From Magnetococcales bacterium (GTDB taxonomy: Bacteria; Pseudomonadota; Magnetococcia; Magnetococcales; JADFWT01), in assembly GCA_015233785.1 (NCBI GenBank), contig JADFWT010000011.1, positions 1 to 43,264 on the forward strand: DNA of 43,264 bases. Direction: 5' to 3'. Both the position numbers and the translations under genes were made by a program. Every line of letters begins with the position of its first letter. Position 1 is the first letter of the stretch. The notes beneath the pieces are model-generated. The model saw only the letters and a program-made list of their open reading frames with translations. It was not told the origin of the DNA and did no database searches. This document shows, one piece after another, positions 35,157 through 43,264 of the stretch.

Positions 35157-36638
35157 CTATCGTTCCCCCATGGCCGTACCCACTGCATTGAGAAACGGTG
35201 AGAAAACATACTCCAATACCGTGCGGCGTCCGGTGTGGATATTTACGCTCACCAGCATGCCGGGATAGAGTCGGTAGACATTTTCGCCGTTGCGAAATTC
35301 ACTTTGTGGGGTCTCCACCCGCGCTTTGTAGTAGGGGGCACCATCTTCGCCGATCAGCGTATCGGGGCTGACCCAGACGACCTTGCCATCCAGTTGGCCA
35401 AAGCGGAGCGCATCGGCAGTAGCCAGCTTGATAATCGCCAGTTGGCCGGGGAGGATATAGCCGATGTCCTGAATCGGCAGACGTGCTTCGATCACCAACC
35501 GGTCATCACCCGGCACAATCTCCACCACCGTATCACCGGGTTTGATGACGCCGCCTCGGGTGAAGACATGCAGTGTTTTGATCACGCCAGCTACCGGTGC
35601 CAATAGCGTGGTGCGGGAGAGGTGATCCTGGAACTTCTCCAACCGGGCGGTCATCTCCTGAAGGTGGCGGCGGGACTCTTCGAGTTGTTTGCCCGCCTCG
35701 GCGTTATAGGCGCTTTGGAGGCCGGATAGCTCATTCCTGGCCTCACTGATCAGTGCCTGATTACGTCGCAGGACGATACGATCCTCTTCAATCTGGCTCG
35801 TGAGGATATGCTCCTCTTTGAGCAGGTCCAGATGCTTATAGCGGTTGGTGATGTTCTTTTTCAGCAACCGTTCGCTGATGCGAACCTGCTCCCGGACCAG
35901 TTTGAGGCGGCTTCTGGAGTTTCTAATGCGGGCTTGCACCTCTGCGGCCAGTTGCCGGCGCTGGTTGATGGCGGCTTTCTGTCGGTCCAATTGATCCCGC
36001 AGACTGCTGCGTTGGGCTTGGAACAGCCGCCTGGTCTCCCGTACCAGATCGGGGTGCTCTTTTTCCATGGTTGGTTCAAAGTTCAGGGATTCACGCCCTT
36101 CCGCTTCGGCCTCAAGCCGGGTTACCTCCAGGGTCATGGCGACAATGCGAATTTCCAGTTCATTGACGTCGGCTCCGCTGGCGGTAGTCTCCAGATGCAC
36201 CAGTGGCTGGTTCTGCACCACCTTCTCACCCTCCTTGACCAGGATCTCCCGGACGATGCCCCCTTCCAGATGCTGCACCTCTTTAATTTGGGTGGCGGGA
36301 ATCACCTCCCCTTCGGTAAAGCTGACAATATCCAATGTCCCAAAGTGGCCCCAGAACAGTAGACCTGCCATGAGCAGTAGAAGGGCGAGCATAAAGAGTT
36401 GTGGCCCGTGACCCACGCCGTCGTCTAATACCGGGTCATCCGGGTGGGGATCAAAGGTGGTGGCGGCGACATCCTCATCCACTTTTGCAGCTTTTTTGGC
36501 TGTTTCTGTATGATCTGGCGCATCTATAGCTGGGCTGGATGAGGCGTCGATGCTGGGGGCATCGGGTTGTGGGTCCAGTGGTGTGGGCTTCGGTAGCTCT
36601 TCTGTGGCACCCTCGGTCGAACTTTTGGAGTGGATCAT
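35157..36638 (-). CDS. HlyD-family membrane fusion protein of type I secretion
   Basis: 493 residues. A cytosolic N-terminal acidic region (about 1-75) is followed by one transmembrane helix (about 81-99), a barrel-sandwich start (PATQIKEVQHLEGGIVREILVKEGEKV), a long coiled-coil hairpin (about 170-350) and a C-terminal beta-barrel (DTVVEIVPGDDRLVIEARL, TPQSEFRNGENVYRLYPGM). It bridges inner-membrane ABC transporter and outer-membrane channel. Start overlaps the ABC gene by 4 bases. Third gene of the tolC-like, ABC, hlyD-like operon. Confidence 0.95.
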   Translation of the reverse strand: MIHSKSSTEGATEELPKPTPLDPQPDAPSIDASSSPAIDAPDHTETAKKAAKVDEDVAATTFDPHPDDPVLDDGVGHGPQLFMLALLLLMAGLLFWGHFGTLDIVSFTEGEVIPATQIKEVQHLEGGIVREILVKEGEKVVQNQPLVHLETTASGADVNELEIRIVAMTLEVTRLEAEAEGRESLNFEPTMEKEHPDLVRETRRLFQAQRSSLRDQLDRQKAAINQRRQLAAEVQARIRNSRSRLKLVREQVRISERLLKKNITNRYKHLDLLKEEHILTSQIEEDRIVLRRNQALISEARNELSGLQSAYNAEAGKQLEESRRHLQEMTARLEKFQDHLSRTTLLAPVAGVIKTLHVFTRGGVIKPGDTVVEIVPGDDRLVIEARLPIQDIGYILPGQLAIIKLATADALRFGQLDGKVVWVSPDTLIGEDGAPYYKARVETPQSEFRNGENVYRLYPGMLVSVNIHTGRRTVLEYVFSPFLNAVGTAMGER

Positions 36639-38332
36639 GATGCATCTCCCCCTGCGGTGGCGGAGGAGGGCTTCGTGTCTGGGGGATGATTATGAATCAG
36701 CCGTGGTGTCGGTTTGGCATCCAGATCCAGGGTCATGGCTGCGCCGCGCACCAGGGTCGGATCATGACTGAACACCACGACCGTACGCCCCTCCTGAGAA
36801 AGGGCTCCAAGTGCCTGAAACGCGGCGGCTCGACCGGCGGCATCCAGCCCTTCTGTGGGCTCATCAAAAATCACCAAGCGCCCGTTAGACGCCAGTGCCC
36901 GAGCCAGTGCAAGTCGCCGTCTCTGTCCCAGAGCGAGATTGATGCCACCGCCCATCAGCTTGGCATCAAACCCTTCGGGATGCTCACTTAGAAATCGTTC
37001 CAGTCCGGCCAGCTTCACCACCCGATTCAGCCCCGCTTCGTCCAGGCCTGCGTTGCAGGCCATCAGATTTTCGCGGATGGTGCCATCCATGAATCCGGGT
37101 TCTTGGGGAAGGTAGACCAGCTGCCGTCGCCACCATTCGGGCAGGAGTTGACGCAGATTGGAGCCATCAACCAACACCTGACCACGGGTGGGCTCATAGA
37201 TGCCGGTGAGAATGCGTGCCAGGGTGGTCTTTCCGGCGCCGTTTCCACCGATCACCGAAAGGGAGTGCCCCGGCTCCAGCATCAGGTTGAGGGATTCGAA
37301 TAGCGGCGTTGTGGCACCGGGATAGGCAAAGGAGAGATCCTGCAGTTCCAACCGCCCTTGATAGGCACGAATGGCTGCCCCGCGCATGGGTTCCATAGGG
37401 ATCTGGCCAAACCGTTTAAGCATGGCCAGGGCGTGGCGGGCTTTGGCCAGCATGCCGCCGATTTGGGCGAATCGAATCACCGGAGCCAGAGCGCGTCCGG
37501 CTAGAATATTGACGCCGATCATCACGCCCATATCCATCTGACCGTTAACGGCCATCTTAGCCCCGGTGGCGATGATGCCGACACTCATCAGCGCGCCCAT
37601 GGCCTGAGAGATCGACTGCAGTCGCATCTGTCGGTAGTGGACCTGATGTTGGAGATTGGTGGTGTCAATCTGATGCTTCCACCAGAGTCGCCGCATAGGG
37701 CCTGCCGCACCAAAAGCCCGCACCGTCTCCACCTCTCGCAGAGCGGTTCCGGCCAGTGCGCCGCTTCGGGACATGGCGATGGCAAGTTCCTCCATCGGCT
37801 TGCGCAGCCGGGCATGGCTGACCAGGGAAATCAGCAGGAGCGCACCGAGAAACGATGCGGCAATCATGGCGATGGTGGGATTGAGCATCAGCAGGGCGGC
37901 AAGGGCCAGCAGCGTGAAGGGCAGATCAAGAATCGCCACCAGATTGGTGGGGGTGTAGGTTTGCTGTATGATCGCCAAGTTGGAGGCTGCTTCTCGGCGC
38001 AGGTCGGGGGAGACCTGTTCCAGGGCGGCGGCTCGTGCGCCGGTGATGACGGTAAAAATATTGGTGGCCAACTGCACGTTGGGATGGGTATGAATACCCT
38101 GCCCAAGCCGCATGCGCAGTTGACGAAACATATACTCCATGGCAATGGCCAGAATCACCCCGGCAGAGAGCGTCAACAGCGTCGCGTCGATGCCGTGAGA
38201 GACGTAGCGATTCAGCACTTGCATCACATAGATGGATGAAGCGAGGCCGAGCACATTGATAAAAAACGAAGCGCCCAGTAGCTCAAGGGCCAGAATGGGG
38301 CGGTGGAAGAGTTGGCGGATAAACTCAAACAT
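36635..38332 (-). CDS. Type I secretion ABC transporter (permease-ATPase, PrtD-like)
   Basis: 565 residues, one transmembrane domain (about 1-310, with hydrophobic helices at 12-39, 50-66, 130-170 and 245-280) and one nucleotide-binding domain. Walker A GGNGAGKTT at 362-370, Q-loop YLPQ407-410, signature LALGQ 466-470 in place of LSGGQ, Walker B LVIFDEP (D490, E491), switch histidine in FSHDP. No N-terminal C39-like peptidase domain, so the substrate is presumably an RTX protein with a C-terminal signal rather than a leader-cleaved one. 26 bases after the outer-membrane gene. Confidence 0.95.
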   Translation of the reverse strand: MFEFIRQLFHRPILALELLGASFFINVLGLASSIYVMQVLNRYVSHGIDATLLTLSAGVILAIAMEYMFRQLRMRLGQGIHTHPNVQLATNIFTVITGARAAALEQVSPDLRREAASNLAIIQQTYTPTNLVAILDLPFTLLALAALLMLNPTIAMIAASFLGALLLISLVSHARLRKPMEELAIAMSRSGALAGTALREVETVRAFGAAGPMRRLWWKHQIDTTNLQHQVHYRQMRLQSISQAMGALMSVGIIATGAKMAVNGQMDMGVMIGVNILAGRALAPVIRFAQIGGMLAKARHALAMLKRFGQIPMEPMRGAAIRAYQGRLELQDLSFAYPGATTPLFESLNLMLEPGHSLSVIGGNGAGKTTLARILTGIYEPTRGQVLVDGSNLRQLLPEWWRRQLVYLPQEPGFMDGTIRENLMACNAGLDEAGLNRVVKLAGLERFLSEHPEGFDAKLMGGGINLALGQRRRLALARALASNGRLVIFDEPTEGLDAAGRAAAFQALGALSQEGRTVVVFSHDPTLVRGAAMTLDLDAKPTPRLIHNHPPDTKPSSATAGGDAS

Positions 38333-38357
38333 GGCGTCCGGGATCCCCCGTTAAGGG

Positions 38358-39767
38358 TTAGGGGGTTTCGAAGACGGCCTGATTCAAACGTCCCATGGTT
38401 TCGAGTAGCTTATAGAGAGAAACAGCTGTTAGCGCCTTGGCAGAGGCTCCCAACCCTTGGACAGTGTTGAGCTCGCGAGAGGCTTCAAGGACCAGAAGTT
38501 CGTCACCGGCCTCTTCTTGGGCTTTGCTTTTTGCCAGTTCCAGCACCTCTTTGAGGATCTCCACGGCATCCATCTGCATTTTTTCCACATCCTTGGCGCC
38601 ATCCAGAGCATCCCAGGCATCTCGGACCAGCTTTTCCACCTGAGTCTTGCTGTCATCCAGACGGCGTGCAGCCGCTCTTTTATCCAGTGTGGCGGCTTTA
38701 TGACTGTTGAAGGCTGTTCCGCCAAGGTTAAACGGAAAAGTCAATTCCACGCGGGCACTGGACTCGGCGAAAAAATCAACCGTGCCTGCCACATTCTTCT
38801 TATATTTAGCGTCGGCATAGCCAAGAATAGTGGGGTAAAAGCTACTGGCCAGGACCGATTTTTTGGTAGCAATCATGGTGTCCAAGGTGGCCTGGGCAAT
38901 GCGGACCTGGGGATGGTTGGCGTAGGCAATCTGTACGGCCTCTTCCACGCTGGCAGGTATTAAATCATTGGGCAGCTTAGGGGCTTGGAGGAGGATGATC
39001 TCTGTGGCCGGACGTTGAAAAATGGCGCGCACTCTGTTTTCGGCCTGTTTGAGCTGCATGTTGGCAATCGTGCGTTGCGCCTGGGCCAGGAACACCTCTT
39101 TTTTGGCTTTTAACAGGTCGGTTTTATCGCCGCCTTCTCCTTCCAGTAAAGCCTCCTGATGCCCGACGATTCCAGCATTGGCTTCAACGGTTAAGCGGGC
39201 GTACTCAACGACATCAATGGCCCCCACAAGGCTGTGGTAGGCGGAAACAGCCTCCAGGGCAAGCGTCTGCTCGGTGAGCGCCAGTGTGTCCACCATCACC
39301 TGATGGGTGGCACGAACCACATCGGTATTAGCGTTGGCTTGGCCAAAGTCAAATAGGCGCTGGGTCAGGGCCAGATCCACTTCACGAGGGACCAACTCGG
39401 TATCGCCGTGGAGATCTTTTTTGGTGAGTCGTTCGTATCCGGCGTTGGCCGTGAGATCGAACTGGGGAAACCAGTTGGTTCCAAAGGTTTCGCGAATACG
39501 CTCTTTAGCAGCCTGGACATCGGCACGGGCTGCTTTCATCTGGCCGTGTTCCTTAAGCATGTAGCGGATGGCGTTACGCAGCAGGCCGTCATCCTTGCGT
39601 ATGGCCTGTTTGCTGGCAGCCAGCAGCTTGGCATCCCCACTGGATAGGGACGGTTGTATGGCAAGAGAGCCTGTGGGCGCCGCATCTCGGGCTGCGGATG
39701 CCAACGGCATAGCCATCACCAAAGCACCAAACAGCGGCACCGATATGTTGCGTTTCCATTTAGCCAT
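38358..39767 (-). CDS. TolC-family outer-membrane efflux protein
   Basis: 469 residues. Signal peptide (about 1-25, cleavage near SAA). Two structural repeats, each beginning with AIRYMLKEHGQMKAARADVQAAKERIRE-type and VQIAYANHPQVRIAQATLDT-type helices, and beta segments such as VDLALTQRLFDFGQAN and VELTFPFNLGGTAF. Coiled coils complete the trimeric channel fold. First gene of the three-gene T1SS operon, which it probably shares with the HlyD and ABC genes. Confidence 0.93.
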   Translation of the reverse strand: MAKWKRNISVPLFGALVMAMPLASAARDAAPTGSLAIQPSLSSGDAKLLAASKQAIRKDDGLLRNAIRYMLKEHGQMKAARADVQAAKERIRETFGTNWFPQFDLTANAGYERLTKKDLHGDTELVPREVDLALTQRLFDFGQANANTDVVRATHQVMVDTLALTEQTLALEAVSAYHSLVGAIDVVEYARLTVEANAGIVGHQEALLEGEGGDKTDLLKAKKEVFLAQAQRTIANMQLKQAENRVRAIFQRPATEIILLQAPKLPNDLIPASVEEAVQIAYANHPQVRIAQATLDTMIATKKSVLASSFYPTILGYADAKYKKNVAGTVDFFAESSARVELTFPFNLGGTAFNSHKAATLDKRAAARRLDDSKTQVEKLVRDAWDALDGAKDVEKMQMDAVEILKEVLELAKSKAQEEAGDELLVLEASRELNTVQGLGASAKALTAVSLYKLLETMGRLNQAVFETP

Positions 39768-39986
39768 TTGCCGATTTACTCAACTCGCAAAACGTTCCTT
39801 AAGCCCAGGGGGCATCCAAAATGCTGAAGCCCTAACCATCGCCGCATGACGCTGCCAGTGCGCACAAATCCACTCCCTCAAAGATAGCACTCCATCCTAT
39901 AATGATGCGAGTAAAACAGCAAGTTTCAGGCCGCTACTTATGTGGAAACCCCTGCGTAGGGCGAAAAAGGTGTGGGGAAATGGGGC

Positions 39987-40015
39987 TTGAAAACTGATAT
40001 GTAAAAATATAATAT
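39987..40015 (+). promoter_or_regulatory. Predicted sigma-70-type promoter of the CDF gene
   Basis: TTGAAA at 39987-39992, then 17 bases, then TAATAT at 40010-40015. A perfect TATAAT at 40008-40013 gives a 15-base spacer. The predicted start would be about 45 bases before the CDF ATG at 40065. The 297-base region 39768-40064 is otherwise non-coding and also must hold the divergent T1SS promoter. Confidence 0.5.
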
Positions 40016-40064
40016 ACGCTTGCTAATTCCAAACCAAAACGCTTATCCAAGAGATATTCCAACT

Positions 40065-41081
40065 ATGAAATATAGCCACTGCGGGCAGTGTGTTGAACAA
40101 GCCGTTTGGGGGGACATGTTCTTCACACTCGGACAGGCAGTGATACGTAGCGGTTTTGGTTTTGTCACCGGAAGTGTGGCGATGCACGCTCAGGGGGTCT
40201 ATTCTCTGGCGGATTTTTTGACCAAGGTGCTGAATCTGGTCAGTATCAAGCTGGCCAACCGCCCACCCAATTCTCGCTTTCCGTTTGGTTATGGGAAAAT
40301 TCAATTTATCTCGTCGATCATCATCGGCGTTGTTTTGGCAGGTGGATCTGGACTGTTTCTGTTCAATAATCTCACCAATCTTCAGAATCTTGCCAGCGAT
40401 ACCCCACCATCGGCTTTGGCGCTGTTGGCGGCGGCGCTCTCTGGGGTTGCCAGCGAGTTAATGTACCGATTTTTAAACTGTGCCAGTCACGAAAACAACA
40501 ACAGCGCCATCCGAGCCGCAGCGCTGGATAACCGCACCGATGCGTTCTCATCGGTGGCGGTATTTTTCGGCATATTGTTCTCCATGCTGGGGTTTCCTCT
40601 GGCGGATGGTTTGGCGGCGCTTGGCGTATCGCTTCTGGTTCTTCGTATAGGTGTGGAGATTGCGTATGATGCCATTCGCTCTCTATTGGACGTCTCCATG
40701 CCCCAGGAACAGCTGGATGAGGTTGAGAGGATGGCCAACCGTACGCCGGAAGTTCTGGAGGTAATGCACATTCGGGGTCGCAATATTGGCGACCGTTATG
40801 AGCTATACTTGCAACTGGCCATGGATCAAGATTTAACGCTGGCGGTATCCCATCAGGTGGCCGTGGGGCTGAAACGGACCATTCGGGGGCGGTTTGAGCG
40901 GGTGGCTCACATTCATCTGGAGACAACGCCCAGGGAGAAAGAGAAGAGCTGGCTGGTAGAGGCATTTAAGGAGGCGGTGGATGATCGATCTGAACCGGGC
41001 GCGTCTGGTACACATGAAGTGGCTCAGGCAGATGGAAGGGGCGCTTTCCCAAGGGAAGATTCCCAAGATGGAACGACATGA
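40065..41081 (+). CDS. Cation diffusion facilitator resembling MamB/MamM
   Basis: 338 residues from ATG 40065, chosen because MKYSHCGQC matches the CxxC start of MamB and MamM. Six membrane helices are followed by a cytosolic domain (about 210-290). Shared with MamB: CxxC at 6-9, NRPPNSRFPFGYGKIQFISS, HENNNSAI and LDNRTDAFSS. Predicted metal site is Y46, D50, D155 and D159. Y46/D50 matches MamM. In magnetotactic bacteria these proteins carry iron into magnetosomes. No other magnetosome gene is in the window, so the substrate (Fe, Mn or Zn) is open. The tail overlaps the CZB gene by 101 bases in another frame. Confidence 0.85.
   Translation: MKYSHCGQCVEQAVWGDMFFTLGQAVIRSGFGFVTGSVAMHAQGVYSLADFLTKVLNLVSIKLANRPPNSRFPFGYGKIQFISSIIIGVVLAGGSGLFLFNNLTNLQNLASDTPPSALALLAAALSGVASELMYRFLNCASHENNNSAIRAAALDNRTDAFSSVAVFFGILFSMLGFPLADGLAALGVSLLVLRIGVEIAYDAIRSLLDVSMPQEQLDEVERMANRTPEVLEVMHIRGRNIGDRYELYLQLAMDQDLTLAVSHQVAVGLKRTIRGRFERVAHIHLETTPREKEKSWLVEAFKEAVDDRSEPGASGTHEVAQADGRGAFPREDSQDGTT
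40968..40974 (+). promoter_or_regulatory. Strong Shine-Dalgarno site for the CZB gene inside the CDF gene
   Basis: AAGGAGG lies 6 bases before ATG 40981. It fixes the start of the CZB protein even though this lies 101 bases before the end of the CDF frame. Confidence 0.7.
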
Positions 41082-41343
41082 AAAGTGTGATTTGGGTCGC
41101 TGGATCTATCGGGAGGGGATGAGTGAACTGGGTGAGCGTCCAGCCATGTTGGAGCTGGAGCGAAAGCATCGCCGATTTCACGCCACAGCCGATGAGATGG
41201 TTGGTCTGTTTCGGATCAAAAACTATGTGGAGGCCGAGGTTTTGCTTCGGGAGTTGGATCGGGAGAGTAAGGACTTGATCTTTCTTCTGACCCGAATTGA
41301 GTATGATCGGCTGTTGGAGGGTGATCCCGAGGCGCTTCCATGA
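40981..41343 (+). CDS. Stand-alone CZB (chemoreceptor zinc-binding) domain protein
   Basis: 120 residues. Zinc-ligand pattern of CZB: H11 in HMKW, C36 in CDLGRW and H63 and H67 in KHRRFH, with the conserved tryptophans. CZB usually sits at the end of chemoreceptors or diguanylate cyclases and binds zinc with high affinity. A free-standing form next to a metal transporter suggests cytosolic zinc or redox sensing linked to the CDF. AAGGAGG upstream gives a strong start. The gene ends 13 bases before the convergent RTX gene. Confidence 0.88.
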   Translation: MIDLNRARLVHMKWLRQMEGALSQGKIPKMERHEKCDLGRWIYREGMSELGERPAMLELERKHRRFHATADEMVGLFRIKNYVEAEVLLRELDRESKDLIFLLTRIEYDRLLEGDPEALP

Positions 41344-41356
41344 TCATCCGCACGCT

Positions 41357-43264
41357 CTAGATACTGGTGATGGCGGTCTCGTCGATATTGGCGGCGGAAA
41401 CGCCGGTCATCTCCACCATCACATAGACACCGCTTGTGGTGGTGGATGTGTCGTAGAGCATGTAGTTGGCCGATCCATCGCCATCGCCATCACCGGTCAC
41501 CGTATCGGTGAAGGTAAGAAAGACAAAGTGGGGAACGGTGATATCGGTACTGGCGTTGACACCCGCCTTCAAGGCGGTTTCGTAGGTACCATCGGAGAAG
41601 AACGTATTGAGATCGGTGGAGGTGGTGCTCCAGGCGAACTCGAAGTAGTTGGTTCCAGCCACAGTGGAGGCATACCCGCCAAAGGCGCTGGAGTCCATAA
41701 AGAGTTGATCTCCCTCTGAGAGACTGAAGTCGGTGATCAGGTCGGAGGTGGAGACATCGCTGGCTGATACGAGAGAGGGTGAACTGAATTCAAAGGTGTC
41801 TGAACCCGTACCGCCGGTCATGGTAGTTCGTACAGTTCCGGCGTTGCCCCATAGTGTATCGTTGCCGGATCCACCCACCAAGGTGTTGGCCAGCGAAGAG
41901 ACATCCATGATGTTGTCATTGCCGGCCCCGCCGCTGGCGGTTTTGCTAGTGGTGGTCCCAGCCAGTACCAACAGGTCGCCGCTCGTACCGCCGGTGAGGT
42001 TGCCGCTGTTGTCGGTCATGGAGAGAAATAGCGAGTTGTCGGTGGTACTGGCGTTGGTGACACTGAAGTTGACATCATCCATACCGGATCCGGCTGCAAA
42101 GGTAAAGCCGTAGCTGGGGGAGGTGGAGTCGTCTTTGAGCGTGTTGGTGGAGTGGTCGTAGTAGAAACCGCTTGCGACGACATCCGTATAGAGAAGGTCT
42201 GTGCCATTCTCCCAATCGGTGATGGTATCGAACCCCTCTCCTGAAGATATTTTGAAGGTATCCGCCCCGGTTCCACCAGTGAGGTTATCATCTCCCCCGC
42301 CCGCTTCAATGGTGTCGGCGCCGGATCCGCCAATGATGGTGTTGGTGGAGGATCCGCCGATGATGATGTCATCACCGCCGCCGCCATGCATGGTGTTGGA
42401 GCCGCTGGAGGAGAAATCCATCATCATGTCGTTTCCGGCGTTGCCGGTCATGGTCATGGATCCGGAGGTACCGTACCAGAGCAACAGGTCGGCACTGGTA
42501 AGGCCGGTGAGGTTGGAGCTGGCGCTGCCGCTGTAAAAAACACCCGAGCCGAAGGTGATTTGGCTGGTGTAGTCGGTGGCCGATGGCAGAGAAGAGCTGC
42601 CGGAGAATAGAATGCCATAACTGGCAGAAGCGCTGTCCACCAAAGAGTTGGAGGTGGAGACATAGATGTAATCTCCGGCGGAGCCGCTTAGTGTGAGGCT
42701 GTCGGATGTACCGAAGTCCTCAAGCACGTCGATGCCGTAGCCGCTACCGCTGTGGGAGAAGGCATCACTCCCATTTCCGCCAGTAAGGGTGTCTGCGCCG
42801 TAGCCGCCATTGATGGTATCGTTGCCGCTACCGCCAACAATGGTATCCGTCCCGGACCCGCCACTAAGGACATCCGCGCCGTAGCCGCCGGTGAGCGTAT
42901 CGGCCCCGGCTCCACCGCTCATGGTGATGCCGGTGGTGATGGCTGCGGCATTAAAGCTATCCGCGCCGGACCCACCGATTATGGTCTCAATATTGGTGAG
43001 GGCGGTGATGGTCGCCCCGGCACTTCCTGTGAGAACCGTATCGGTTCCGGATCCGCCGGTGATGGTGTCCAGAGCGCCGGTGACGCTGATGGTGCCGCCT
43101 GCGGAGGAGAGTACTACGGTATCGGAGCCGGATCCTGCGACGATGAACTCAATATTGGAGACATCCATCAAGGTATTGCTGCCGGAACCCAGGGTGATGG
43201 TGTCGGTTCCGGATCCGCCGATGACCTGATCGATGTCGCCGGTCATCTGTAGGGAGATGCCGCT
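41357..43264 (-). CDS. RTX calcium-binding repeat protein, C-terminal part (N-terminus beyond window)
   Basis: 636 residues in the window; the frame is open at the right edge, so this is the C-terminal part of a larger protein. Many GGxGxDxx nonapeptides (GGSGTDTI, GGSGNDTI, GGYGADTL, GGGGDDII, GGTGADTF) form calcium-dependent parallel beta-rolls, interrupted by longer Ser/Thr-rich segments. The last about 120 residues lack repeats (GDQLFMDSSAF, FVFLTFTDTVTG) and probably carry the type I secretion signal. The T1SS genes at 35157-39767 on the same strand are the obvious exporter. Adhesin is more likely than toxin from the low-complexity composition, but not proven. Confidence 0.92.
   Translation of the reverse strand, partial: SGISLQMTGDIDQVIGGSGTDTITLGSGSNTLMDVSNIEFIVAGSGSDTVVLSSAGGTISVTGALDTITGGSGTDTVLTGSAGATITALTNIETIIGGSGADSFNAAAITTGITMSGGAGADTLTGGYGADVLSGGSGTDTIVGGSGNDTINGGYGADTLTGGNGSDAFSHSGSGYGIDVLEDFGTSDSLTLSGSAGDYIYVSTSNSLVDSASASYGILFSGSSSLPSATDYTSQITFGSGVFYSGSASSNLTGLTSADLLLWYGTSGSMTMTGNAGNDMMMDFSSSGSNTMHGGGGDDIIIGGSSTNTIIGGSGADTIEAGGGDDNLTGGTGADTFKISSGEGFDTITDWENGTDLLYTDVVASGFYYDHSTNTLKDDSTSPSYGFTFAAGSGMDDVNFSVTNASTTDNSLFLSMTDNSGNLTGGTSGDLLVLAGTTTSKTASGGAGNDNIMDVSSLANTLVGGSGNDTLWGNAGTVRTTMTGGTGSDTFEFSSPSLVSASDVSTSDLITDFSLSEGDQLFMDSSAFGGYASTVAGTNYFEFAWSTTSTDLNTFFSDGTYETALKAGVNASTDITVPHFVFLTFTDTVTGDGDGDGSANYMLYDTSTTTSGVYVMVEMTGVSAANIDETAITSI

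Noticed and set aside
40065-41081. Loss of a metal ligand in the CDF (Q43 where MamB/MamM have D43)
   Set aside because: The metal-site positions are 46 and 50, as in MamM Y46/D50, and these are kept; residue 43 is not a known ligand.
41733-43252. Several plus-strand ORFs antisense to the RTX gene
   Set aside because: Mirror frames of a repetitive Gly/Asp-rich coding sequence; repeated PDPPxMV patterns are the antisense of GGxGxD repeats.

Overview
The window reads as a chromosomal segment from a motile, signalling-rich Gram-negative bacterium, most likely a proteobacterium. Evidence includes two chemoreceptors, a GGDEF-EAL protein, a multi-domain response regulator, a type I secretion system with an RTX substrate, many lipoproteins and a TolC. 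A cation-diffusion facilitator closely resembles MamB/MamM of magnetotactic bacteria (N-terminal CxxC, the PFGYG and ENN blocks, a Y46/D50 metal site). That makes a magnetotactic coccus or a relative a reasonable guess, but taxonomy is inference only. No rRNA, tRNA, CRISPR array, transposase or phage gene was seen.

Layout. 1-1014 (-): 3'-truncated purA. 1180-10507 (-): six genes in one direction, two tandem TPR/sulfotransferase-fold proteins, a sugar-nucleotide-type cytidylyltransferase, a class I amidotransferase-fold hydrolase, a PEP-synthase-like kinase and a third TPR/sulfotransferase-fold protein. 10917-13996 (-): a DUF922-like lipoprotein, two rhodanese lipoproteins and a membrane HPt protein. 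14165-22123: a haem-c chemoreceptor (+), an Arg-rich small protein (-), a REC-wHTH-REC-HPt regulator (-), rarA and fluC (+), and a second chemoreceptor (+). 22138-24859 (+): a secreted repeat protein and a SagB-type oxidoreductase. 24846-26306 (-): an endonuclease-like/FGE-fold fusion. 26524-28444 (+): an unrecognised protein and an exported trypsin-like protease. 28630-31868 (+): a CysC-like kinase, two methyltransferases and a NodB-type deacetylase, tightly coupled. 31884-33905 (+): PAS-GGDEF-EAL. 33936-39767 (-): a lipoprotein and a type I secretion operon. 40065-41343 (+): MamB/M-like CDF plus a stand-alone CZB protein. 41357-43264 (-): C-terminal part of a large RTX protein.

Main biological point. 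The PEP-synthase-like, amidotransferase-like and cytidylyltransferase genes at 4811-8510, together with the CysC-like kinase at 28630, form the same four-enzyme set as Campylobacter jejuni Cj1418, Cj1417, Cj1416 and Cj1415. Those enzymes make 3'-phospho-CDP-phosphoramidate, the activated donor for O-methyl-phosphoramidate capsule decoration. Two methyltransferases follow the kinase. The donor carries a 3'-phosphate like PAPS, and the three TPR proteins in the first operon carry both the 5'-phosphosulfate-type loop (FGRSGT) and the 3'-phosphate-type motif (RxPxxSxES) of sulfotransferases. I therefore propose that they are TPR-fused phosphoramidyl transferases rather than sulfotransferases. No PAPS-generating ATP sulfurylase is in the window. 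The pathway assignment is homology-based. The transferase role and the acceptor are inference.
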